Under the pieces are notes generated by a model. It had not been told where the DNA came from. It made no database searches and worked only from the letters and a program-made list of their open reading frames with translations. From Kryptolebias marmoratus (taxonomy: Eukaryota; Chordata; Actinopteri; Cyprinodontiformes; Rivulidae), in NCBI RefSeq assembly GCF_001649575.2, contig NC_051433.1:17939449-18003448 (forward strand): a DNA stretch of 64,000 bases, written 5' to 3'. The position numbers and the translations under genes were made by a program. This document shows, piece by piece, positions 1 through 11,200 of this stretch; the stretch's first letter is position 1; each line of letters starts with the position of its first letter.

Positions 1-3000
1 AAAAAAAAAAATCGACTCAACCAAAAAATTAGTGACTTCAATCCAAAAAAAAAAAAATCTTTAAATTTTTGTTTTGTAAAAAAATATTTTTATGGTTAAA
101 AAGTTTTAAGATGTTTTTTTTGTTTGACATTATTATTTTTTGATTGAATACTACTTTTTGTTTGACATGATTTTTTTTTTTGATTGAATAATTGTGAAAC
201 AAATCTAACTCCATATATTTGTCTTCCATTTATAAAACTTGAATAATTACAAACAATTAGGAATACCTAAAATAAAACCAGGAAATGTCCCCAATGGATG
301 TCCACAGTTGAGATTTTGATATTTTTGTGAAAATGCTAAACAGAAACTAGTGGCTACGCGTTATCATGGTGTAGAAAAACCAATTCGTTTGTGGCATTTT
401 TTTTTTTATTTAAACGTAGTTTGGTTGCATCCAGAACTGATAAGAAATATGACTAATCTACAGACAAGTCTAACATTTTGTTTTGGACAGCTGACATTTC
501 AAAAACTACGAGCATAAGCAGCATTTTAACTACGAAACCAACAAAGTAATACGATTACTCAACCGGCTAAAGCTAACATGCTAACGCATTAAGTCTCCGA
601 GTACAGGGTGGCCTTAAGTTAAATACTTCAGCGTCATGACGACAAAAAATAAAGGTGCTGCACGAATCACAACAACAAGAAGAAAGAAATACACGAATAT
701 CAGCAACTTACTGGATTTTGACGTTTCGACAGCGTGAAATCACAGCTTCGGCCGCGAGTTAAATCCCTCTTCAGTGTGCTGGACCAGTTCTCCGATTAGC
801 CTCCTCAGGCTAGCACTAGCTCATGCTAGCTAGGCCCGCATTGTTTCTGTAGTCGATGGTAAGTTAGTCCGCATTACAGCGCCGAGCTCCCGGAGAAAAA
901 TATACAAAGGTTTCATTGTACTACTACATTAAAAGACATCTAGTTCTAAAATATGTACATATATTAGTTAAAAGCGTGCCGGATCCATCGCTGAAACCGT
1001 CTCCTGTAGAAGACCAAGATCCACCTTTCTCCGGAACGAACCACGTCCTTATATCAGCTGCGACTCTTACGTCAATTCCGTTCATCATTACCGTAATACC
1101 GGAAGTCTGCCGGATTCACGGACACCAAAAACGGGTCGTATTTTTTAAACCAGACCGACAAACAGGCAAACAAACACAGCAATAATAAACCTTTGCTCAA
1201 ACTAAGCAATATATATCCGTTTCTAAAGACAAAAATCGCAAGTTCCGTGTGGGTAAGAGTACAGTGAGTAAAAAAGGTAAGCGACATTTTTTACGGTAAA
1301 AAAACAGAAAAATGGCGTTACGTAAGTACTGGTAATTTTCCGGATTGCTTCGGAAATTTCTGTTTCTCAGTATTTACAAATGTCCTGGACTGAACGTTGT
1401 GGTCTTTTTATGTCCTCAGTTAGAAATGACTAAATAAATACAAATGTAAATGTATTACATACACTAAATCAGGCCCTGAACTAAATCTCAGTTTCAGATA
1501 AAATTAATAATATTACTTTTTTCCTTAGGAAAAAAGTTAAAGTTTACAGTTATGGTCACCTGTTTTTAGATGTAATATATTATCTAATCTGCTGTCAATG
1601 CATGAAAATAATTCATTTTAATAGAGTGCGATCTTTTTCTGTTGTCACCTGCATTTATTTGCACATTATAATCTAAAATTTAAGTGGACCCTCAAAAGGT
1701 TGCTGAATCTATTTGACAGCGTTAGTTTTTTGTTTTTGTTTTAGTTACAGTGCTGGAGTATTATTCAAACTTCAAACTCTACATCTTTTTGGACACCAAA
1801 AGTCTGCTGCTTTGAGACTCACGTGTAAAAAGGGTAATTTTCCCATTGGGAAACAAATTTTTTATCTTAATTTTGATCAAAGATTTGCTTTACATCTGGA
1901 CATGTCTATTCACAGTTAAAAGAACAGTCATTGTTTTATACATGTCTTATTTACTGTTCCCAAACTTTCTATGCTGGTGGTTCAGAGAACCCATTGTGGG
2001 TTGTGACGCATCAAGTCTGGGACCTCAAGATGATTTTTTTTAGTAAAATTTATCTTAAATTTGACTGTGAACCACATGCATTTTTTTGGCTAGTTTTTGC
2101 AAAAGAGTGTGGTTAGTAAATGAAATGAAAATAAATAGTTAATGTCATTATGCTCTTGTTTAATTGGACTAAGAGTGATTTATATCAACCAAATATATTG
2201 GAGGTCATGGGTCTCTTCTGTTATTTTTGTGGGTGAGAGGCTAAAAAGTTTGGGAATCGTTCTAAACTGTCTGGTTGCAGAAAAAAAAGAGTTTTATATC
2301 ATTTGAGTGAAGTAAAAATAAACAAAGGAATCAAAATCACAATAATAAATACCAACACCAATAAATTATGATGGTTTCTGGAGCTAAACTGAAACAAGAA
2401 ACTCTTCAGCCTGTGATCACTAATTTCTGTTCTCCCAGGAAATCAAGTCTTGAACGCGCCTTGTTGTTGGCACCGACTGAATGTTTCTGTGCTGAAACTA
2501 CCACGGTTTGTTTCTGTCTCCAGTCCAAAGATTTAAATCTTAAAAACGTGACTAAACCTCTAAAGATAACGACCATCGTGATGCCTCCACAAACAGCCTT
2601 TAATTAGTTCTGTGTGTTTGGTGTTGATGACCTGTCTGTTGTGGGTGTGTCTATATATAATCATGATGTGATGTTTACATGCAGCTATTTTAGGGATATG
2701 TGTGTTTTGTAACAACTGCTGTTCTTACCAACTTCTTGTCTTATCTTGAAAGAAATATTAAATCTAGACTTGTCTTCTGGTTTTAAAAAAAGTTTAAATT
2801 AGGGATGCGCATACATTAATCTAAAACAAATATTGGTTGATTTTCTGCTTACTGACTCCCATCTGCCAATCAATCTGATAATCATGCTTTTGGTTACACA
2901 TATACTTTACCTTAAAGTAAAAAAAAAATCCTTTCTGTAAATAAAACCTCAGAAAATATGTATACCTAGAAGTAGTCTGAGACAAAAAATATATATTTTT

Positions 3001-3294
3001 AGACAGATGTTGTAAGATTTAACAATCAGTGCATCACTGGTTTAAATAGGCAAATAAAGACACTACCTGCCTTTACCCTGAACTGTGTCAAAACCTTTAG
3101 TTACAGTAAAAAAACATATTTTAATTCAGAAATTTAAGGTGTTTAAAAGTGCAACAACTGTACAAAACTCACAGTTTTTAAAACTTACTTCCATAAATAT
3201 AGATATAATATCAGGCAGGCTTAAATACATGTTCCCAGTAACTCATGAAACCAATAAATATCAGCCCGAAATAGAATAAAGTGCAAATTTTCTT
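1..3294. other. Intergenic region downstream of camta1
   Basis: AT-rich sequence with homopolymer runs in the first 400 bases and a GC-richer patch at about 700-900 (described separately). Small open frames here resemble no known protein. I see no VAMP3-like coding exon, although VAMP3 lies next to CAMTA1 in mammals. Confidence 0.5.
700..900. promoter_or_regulatory. Candidate promoter / first exon of a neighbouring gene
   Basis: A short GC-richer block with several CpGs inside very AT-rich DNA. It holds two good splice donors in opposite directions: CCA|GTAAGTTG on the minus strand (donor GT at 711-710) and GTCGATG|GTAAGT on the plus strand (ATG at 856-858, GT at 859-860). An exon ending directly after its ATG is the arrangement found in VAMP1/2/3 genes, but no matching second exon was found in either direction within the window. 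Confidence 0.3.
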
Positions 3295-3508
3295 TTTATT
3301 CTGATTTCATTTTACAGCAGAAATTATGTAAAGCATTCAGAAGACATATTCCACATATAAGGGCAATATTCAAAACACTTTGCATGGCCTCAGCAACAAA
3401 ATATTCTTTTAAAAACATCAACAAGTTAGTGATGCTTGTGCATGCATGTTTGTAAAACAAAGAAAGATTAAAAACTAGGCTACAAAGAAAGGAAAACAGA
3501 AAAAAAAT

Positions 3509-3529
3509 GAGAGAGAGAGAGAGAGAGAG
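3509..3529. repeat. (GA)n microsatellite
   Basis: About ten GA units, followed by a purine-rich 120 bp. Confidence 0.9.
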
Positions 3530-4228
3530 GAGTGAGCGACTGAGATAGGCATGGAGAACACAACAGCAGGCAGGGGTGGTGATACAGCAGGAGATGAGAG
3601 AGAGAAAGGGAAGACAGAGGGGTGAGAGAGGAGGAAGGCAGGAGAGGTCTAGCCATAGATTATCTATAAGGGTCTACCATTCTAGCATGCAATGTGGTGT
3701 TTGGCCACGCCCTCTTGAAACAAGGCCCGAAAGGTTCTACATTTCATTTCCAGGCGGACTTATAAGAACAGAGGTCTTCTCTGCGCACCTGTTATATGGC
3801 AACATTTCTTACTTTTTTTCTGTTTTTTTCTTCATCTGAACAAACATACTCTTTTCACAGTCACCACCCTCTCCAAAACATGAACTCATAGATGAAGTGT
3901 CCGCACTGTGAGTTAAGTGCTTTGCGTGTTGAACTCTGTGTGTGTGTGTGTGTTGTATACGTCGATGAACATTTAGATGTCCGTGTGCCTGTTTGTGAAG
4001 ATGTTCTTTAGAATGTCATCTTTACTGTTTGCTGAAATCAGAAGAAGTGGGAGTTTCAGTCGACGTTCTGGATGATTATTTTTGTGGCGGCTCGGTCCGA
4101 TCGGCCGTCTCTCAGTTTGACTGATATTCAGAAAACATAAAAGGGCACAATCTTTCTATCCACTCTTTCATGATGATAAAGGTTTAATATGTACTTTTAC
4201 ATTATTCAAAAAAAAGAAGAAGCTCAAA

Positions 4229-4729
4229 TTAAAGTGATAGTGTAAGTTCTGAGGAAAAGATTACTATTTTACCTGTCGTAGATAGATCTTTGAACAGCCT
4301 TAATTGGGAGAACGAGTTTAAATGTGATTGAACTGACGAGCTAATGGCTAGTCTGAGCGGGGCGGCTTGCCGTCGCTTTAAAACAACTCCAAAATTTCAT
4401 AAAAAAGCTGTTCTATAAACCTTAACATTGCTGCTAATTTTACACCACACGGCCTAAAGTGCCCCCAGGCTGCACCGGAAGTGCTACAGCTAGCTGCCGC
4501 TGCTACTATTTGTGCTTGCTTTCAAATAATCAAAAGAGTTCAATGGAAGTAACTATGCGATGCAAAACATGTGGCACCGTAAAGATTTTCGAGGTTGGAG
4601 TTGGCCCCGCTTGGATTAGCTGTCAGCCTCTCACACAAAGTGCTGGTCGCTCAAAGAGCTATCTGCAACAGGTAAGATGTTTGTTGTTCAGAACCTTTCC
4701 ACTTTGAAAGACTTGAACTATTCCTTTAA
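4229..4729. mobile_element. TTAA-flanked MITE with long terminal inverted repeats (copy 1)
   Basis: Bounded by TTAA at 4229-4232 and 4726-4729. The left arm has TTTTACCTGTCGTAGATAGA and the right arm has AGCTATCTGCAACAGGTAAG, inverted relative to each other. The interior matches copy 2 around GCTGCACCGGAAGTGCTACA. Inserted in the intergenic or 3' UTR region of camta1. Confidence 0.72.
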
Positions 4730-7700
4730 GGATCTTGAGTATTGGATGAGTATCTTTTTTATTACTTAAAATTCAGATCAATTTTTTGAATCTATAAAAT
4801 AAACTATTTGGAGGTATTTTGTTTTTCTTGTGTCCTGGATCAGTTTTCCTGCAACAGATTTGTTGCTTTACTTAAAAAAAAAAAAAAAAAAACTGGGATA
4901 TTAATTTTTTTTGTCAAACACGAACACAATAAAAGCTGCAGGTGCTAAACCACGAATGTTCTATTTTTAACTATCTGCACATACATACATACATACATAC
5001 ATATACCCAAATGTACACGGCCACCAGATGTGCCAGCAGTTTATCACGCGCCACATACCGTCTCCCTGTTCTTCAACCCTGAGTAAAATCTAAGGGAGAT
5101 ATTTCAGTGTGTCTCCGAACACAAAAAAACCGCACAAGCAAGAGAGGGTGGCCTGTATTCGCGTGCCCGACTATGTACATTTGTGTTTGACACTCTATGT
5201 GTGGGTTTACATGTGCGAGCACATCTGTGTGGGCCAGCGAGAAAGACAAGAGAAATAAAATGTTGATCAAAGTTATTTAGTCTGCTGAGTTATGCTGTCG
5301 TTTTAATGTTGGAGAAAATTAATCTCTGGAGGGAAAAAAAAACCAAACAGAAAAAAAAACCCAAAACAAAAACAAAGTGAGAGACAAAACACATTGTCCT
5401 CCCAACAGTGATGCTGTGAATAGACTCGTGACAGTGCCTCTCATACACAGAAGCAATTTCTTCCTCTAATACTGTAAAATACACACAAAGGTGGTGCGTA
5501 CAGTGATACTGTCATTTTTGTTTTGTCAAATAAAGCAACACAAAGCATCAATTAGGCCATGAGCACCCATTCATACCAGACAAATTAGAGCTTCAAACAT
5601 AGAATTAGTTCAAGTTCAACACTGTCAAGTTCATTTTGAACACATAATTTAGGAAAATAAACAAGTAACTGGGAACGCCTTGGAGAATATACAGTAGATA
5701 TTTCCTGATATTAGTTTTCTGTTGCTGAGCAGGCACTTTCTAAACAGCTTTCCAGATGTCTAAAATACATATCATATATTTATGGCAGTGACAATGAAGT
5801 GAAAAACAAACAATCAAACAACAACAAGAACAACAACACAAAAATAAAGTCAACAAAATAAATAGTGGGTAGGAGACATTCTGTTCGAAGGTGGAAAGCT
5901 TTGACTGGAGGCCAGGCTGGATCTGTTGTACGTCTGATTGATGGTCTTAATAAAAGCGAGGATGTTGCTGAAACACAACCACATTGTAAAGGATGTAGCA
6001 CCCTCTTTTTTATTTTTTTATAGGTCACCAGTCATCGCATTCACATTTAAACTCCATAGTCATCATCACTAGTAGTGCCATTATTTTAAAAATACGTGCA
6101 TTATTACCACCATCGTCTATGAATAAGTCTGCCTTGGACAAACTTCAGAACTTGTAGGTCTACGCCTGAACTAGCACTAGATCTCCTCTACTGTTTTTTA
6201 TCGTCTGTGCCTCTGTGGATCCTACTGATAAACTTTTGGGTGTTAGTTTCCCCCAACGTAACATACTGTGTTGTTAGGCAAAAATAGCATTCATATTTAT
6301 TGGCACTACTGGCAAAAAGGGTTTAATTTTCGCTAGCCATGAAACAAAAGCACAAAGTTTAAATGTTTAGTCTGAAAGATCATGGTTTCAGCTTACTTTG
6401 TTTTCCCACTTATAAGTCTAACATTAGAGTTTTCGTTTGCATGCTTTAACAAAATGTTCTTTTCAGTAACACTTAATGCTGGATACTTTTAAAGTGAAGC
6501 AGTTAAAATCCTCTCACAGTCCGTAGCCACTACCTTGTTCTTTTAGCCGTTTCTTCGTCTTAAATCTCATGCACATTACTCCGTTTGTAATATCTACAGT
6601 ATTTACAAGCAATACAGCCGTCCTGTGTACCCAGGTCTCTGTCTAAAGTTCTCGGTATGGGAGTAAAATAATTTATAATCTTAAATACAGTCCTCTTATG
6701 AAAAAGTTTCAGGGTCCTTGTATCCCCTTACCTCGTCAATTTATATACAGAAATATGCAATAGTCCAAAATATGGATTTGACCGCCCGTATGGGCTAATA
6801 TGGGGACCAATGCCCTTTATAGGGGCAGGTGTAGGACCCGTGTCCTGTACAGAGCAAGCATAGAGACCTCTCAGAGTCAAGAAGAAGTCAAGGCAATGGT
6901 TTGTGACTCTCTCCTAGGATTTGGAGGTTCACGCAGAACAAACTAACAGAGACATTTAATCCTTGGAACACGTCATATTTTATCACACGGGAGGGGGGAA
7001 ACCAGTCTCAAGCTAAACCACTCTTGAGCCAGTAAAAGAAAGAATTAGACCCTTAAATAAATAAATTAATTAAATAAAGCACCCAAAAGAAGTCATTTGT
7101 CCTTACACAGTTCACATTACACAGGGCAAGGATAGGTCGATGAAGACATGAGACACAATTACACATAGAAATACAAAAAAGAAACAACACTAAAGCAGTT
7201 TGGCAAGCATGCAGGAGCTCATAGCTCAAACACATGCATCGAATTGAACAAACACGGACACACCACGTCAGGCGAGCAAAGTGCTGCCTCTAAGAACGAC
7301 TTCATACAAAGTCCATGTAGCAAATTAAGACATCGTTATTCAGACCACTTCCCCTTATCTAACAATCCTCCTCTTACATTCAAGTGCAGTTCCTCCCCTT
7401 TTTGATTGGGTGACTAATAGGTTTGTAAGCCTGTGGATCAGAGTGCTTGGTGATAGTGTGAAATACTGAATCAGCAGAATGATTTGCCTCTATAGCTCTG
7501 CAGGATGATGGAGAGGAGGAATAAGCGGAAAAAACCTTGCATGCAAATGCAACATAGAAGTGAGTTTTTTGGTTTATGTTTTCTTTTTCTTTCACAGATC
7601 TCTGTTTGGATACAAAACACACCAGGTATTGTATATTTTCTGCATGTCAAAGTAGCATTTCTCTTGAGCCAGCTGTTCCTCATCGGAGTCGTTCAGCACA

Positions 7701-8174
7701 CCCAGCTGCTGTTTTAAACAGCAGGACGCCGTCTTCAGGCACTTCCTCCTTATTTTTTTTTTTTTTAACTTGTCTGACTCGTCAACTTGCTTTTGCAAAG
7801 AAACATACCCATGAAGAGTGCAAAGAATGCCATGAGGTTAATGTGATGGCCTCCCAGTTAAACTGTGGAGGAGGATCAGTGCTGCGGGCAGAGCCAGGTT
7901 CCTGGGCTCTGCCCAGCAGTTTGTCTGTCTGAGCTGCCATGATGGACACCTATCCTGTCCTCAGTCTGTTTGGGAAGAGTTTTTTTTTTTCCTCTTGAGA
8001 GAAGAGGGTAGGGCGGGTGAGAGAGGGGCGAGGAGGAAAGTAGAGGAAAAGAGAAGGGACTGGGAAAAGGAAAAGAGAGGGAGGGTTGAGGAGATGGAAA
8101 CAGGGGAGAGGGCTGGGTAGGTTTAGATTGCTCACAGGCTGAGGGGGCTGTGTGCGGGGCCTGATGATGGGCTC

Positions 8175-8207
8175 TCACGACCCCTGGCCTTTCTCTGCTC
8201 TCTGGCC
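8175..8207 (-). CDS. camta1: camta1 last coding exon with stop codon
   Basis: The acceptor TTCTCCACAG is followed by GQRAEKGQGS and a TGA at 8177-8175 when the 31-nt microexon is included. If the microexon is skipped, the same exon is read in another frame (RAREQRKARGRESPSSG...SPLSL) and stops at 8134-8132. The first form agrees with the vertebrate EKGQG[T/S] ending and is preferred. Confidence 0.88.
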   Translation of the reverse strand, partial: GQRAEKGQGS

Positions 8208-11200
8208 CTGTGGAGAACCAAACACACATTAGATACAGAATCAGAAATACCAGCCTATTTATGTAACTGAACATGTTTTTTTTTCATATTTACACCCAAA
8301 GGCCACACTCAGAGCAAAATAAACAGTTAATCTACAAACCTTTGATCCCCATCCTTCACGTACAAACACACACTCAAATCCTGTTATCTTCCCCACCCAT
8401 CGAGGCACAGAATAAAAAAAAACAAAAGGCAGGCCAAGCAACCCTTAGAGTCCCGTAGTGATAACAGTCAGAACATGCCCCCATGAAGACCATATGCAAG
8501 AACTGCTCCTCTATCTGTCAGTCATGCACAGTTACTGAAATCATTCAGCAGTCCTCAGAGAGAGATAGGGAGTGAGGACGAGAGCAGGAGGGAAGGATGA
8601 TAATCCAGGAACTCCTCCTCCTCCTCTCCCTCTGCTGTCATGCAAACAGGCATCAGCCTCTATAAGAGAGGGAGCAAGAGGGGACTCACCTGTTTCAGAG
8701 GCCTGTGGTCCATCAAGGGGCTTCACAGGAACAGCAAAACAACACCAGCTATTAGCACCACTGTAGTGTGTGTTGGTGTGTTAGTAGGCGGTAAGTGTGT
8801 GTGGCACGTGTTTATTTGTGCGCCCTTAGATGTATGTAGAGGAGTTTGAGAGTGCGTCTCACCTGTGGCGGTAGCGGAGCAGGAACCTCAAGATCTTGCG
8901 AGCAGCCTGGTTTTGTTTTTTAGTTAGGAGGCTGCTGTAATAGAATATATGTGTGTTAGACAATTTTATTACTCACTGTACACAATCCCATAGTTTCTGC
9001 ACTTGTGTGTGTGTGTGCGTGCGTGGTACCTTAGGGAGTGCCTGTAGGAGCGGTAGTATTGCTGGATGAGGACCGCTGCTCTGCGACTTTGCCGGAACTT
9101 CCTCTGTTCGTGGAAACTCCGGAAACGACTCTGGATCAGGATGGCAGCTAAGGTCATCCTTTTATAAAGTGCATACTGAGAGAGAGAAGACGGCAGCAAT
9201 GTGAAGGTTTTTGTCAGCAAAAAAGGGGAGCCTTTTTGGACTCTTCAAAAATGCAGGAACAAAATTCTGAAACCAATGCTGTAGATAAAAACATGAAATT
9301 ACCAAAACTACAGATATGAAACTAATTCACAAGATTATCTTAACAATACACAGAAATGATCAAATTAGATAAAAACTTACATAGTAATGTAGAAACCTGG
9401 ATTTAATTATATAAAACCTAAACAGTTCTGGTCTAAACTAGAAATCTGCTTCATATTAGTATGAGAAATATGTAAATATGAAATGAAAAGTGCGAAGAGA
9501 CTTTTTAAAAACCTGTGAATGCTAATTTTGAAGTGTCTACTATCTTCTATAGTTATCAATTCTTCTCATGACCACAGACTCATTACAGCAAAGCATCTCG
9601 CACAATTTATAGTTTTGTTTAAGGATTTTCAAATAAATGTTCAGATTAGAGACATTAAAACATATTATATTGTCAAAAATAGCAGTAATAGATATAAGGT
9701 AAATGTGATTCATTCATGTTATCACTTAATTCAATACAAAATTGATTTTAGCACATAAGAAAAAAACCTTTTATGTATTTTTTTGCCTATATAAACTAAG
9801 CAGATAAAGCTCGTCAATTGTGGGAAGTTAGGTAAATTTGGTTAGAGGTAAAAGTTAGGGAGCAGAACTTCTATTATAACAGGAGGCAGTTTCCATCATG
9901 TTGCCCGGTCCTTCCTGCTGATCTCACCTGCTTGTATCTCTTATAGCAGCGTTGAATCACTGCCGCAATCTCTTTGTGTTGTTCCTGAATGGGACCCTGG
10001 AAAGAAAGTCAGGAGGAATTAATTTTAATGTTTTATATATAAAATGGATTATGGTCATGGTGAGGCTTATTTTAGCTGATTGTGGTTTGTGCAAAGGAGT
10101 AACAATAAACATGGAGGCAGGTTCAGCGATGAGAGAAACTGCATGGTACAAGGGGAGTTGATGCTTACTTTGTGTTTTCTGAGCGAGTGCAGAGCACGCT
10201 TGATGGTTTCATACAGCTCCTGCTGCTCTGCCTCAGTCATGGCTAGGCAGGAGGAGCTTGCTTTTAATCTCTCCTGTTTCATTGCTGCACAGAGGAAGGA
10301 GCTCCAATCAAAGGGGGAGGACGGGGCTTGGTTAGCACGAGGACTTTGCTGATCTTCCAGCCCTGAGAGTGAATTTGGTTTGGGGCTAGGAGTCTGGGGC
10401 TTGGACTTTAGAAACCTGCATGAATGGTATACAGTCAAGCTGTGTAAGTATTGACTTTACACAATATAAATATAACAGAGCTGAGGAAACATGATTCTGT
10501 TTAGTCAGTCTACTAAGCGTCTTAGTTATTTGACTCACCTCTCTACCTCATCAAGGTAACCCGACAGTGACTTTACATCACTGCTTAACCCAACCTTCCC
10601 AACATCTGACTCAGTGTCCACAACTTGCTTAAGCCGATCAGCTGAAGCATACATGAAGTGATCAGCGAGCATCGTAATGTCCACCTGCAACATGTCAAAA
10701 AAGTGGTTGATTTCAGGGAGATATCTAAGGGTGGTTAAGTTAAAAAAAACATGTTCCTCTTAATATTTTGTGCAGAACATTACTCTATGATTTACCTTTC
10801 CTTTTCAAACACTTAACACAAAACATACAGTTGCTTTCCATGAGAGCGGTATCAGAATGGCTCCCCATACCTGTAAGTCCTCTGTGTTGTCCTGGTAGGT
10901 GAGCAGCTCGGTCTCCTCTCCCCTGTCAGACAGCACTCTTTGGCGCAGGTGAATAGCCAATCGTTCTTTTCCTTGAATCCTTCTGGCCAAACTATGTTGC
11001 CCGAGAGTCTGTCTCAGACTCCACCTGTTGCCCCCTTCAGACTCCCCTATCCTGGCCTGCAGGTGGGAGAATGGGGCACTGGGCAGCTGACGGTTGGGGC
11101 TGGAGCTGGAAAGAGGTGCATTTGGACAGCTGAGGTTTGAGGATTGAGTTTGTGAGGATTTGAGGACGGTGGAACATTGAGGGGTGAGGCGGGAGTTGAC

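Larger units (their letters stand above)
3295..8174 (-). other. camta1: Presumed long 3' UTR of camta1 (left limit uncertain)
   Basis: No further coding sequence was recognised left of the stop codon. On the minus strand, AATAAA signals are present at 6301-6296 and 3300-3295, with several ATTAAA variants. Vertebrate CAMTA1 transcripts have 3' UTRs of several kilobases (general knowledge). The TTAA MITE at 4229-4729 lies inside the longer version, so the shorter end near 6.28 kb is also plausible. The stretch holds a GA microsatellite (3509-3529), CATA repeats (4981-5003) and A/T-rich segments. Confidence 0.4.

Noticed and set aside
856..1170. VAMP-type first exon (ATG followed directly by GTAAGT) on the plus strand
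   Set aside because: No exon with the conserved synaptobrevin SNARE motif was found to the right. A chance RKYW-stop near 1324 is not supported by flanking residues.
7876..8274. 132-codon minus-strand frame overlapping the last camta1 exon
   Set aside because: It crosses the intron/exon boundary at 8207 and is mostly Pro/Ser low complexity. The true tail is in a different frame and ends at 8177-8175.
10805..10990. Separate small gene from the minus-strand 61-codon frame
   Set aside because: It is the end of the 10871-11382 camta1 exon plus read-through into the intron.
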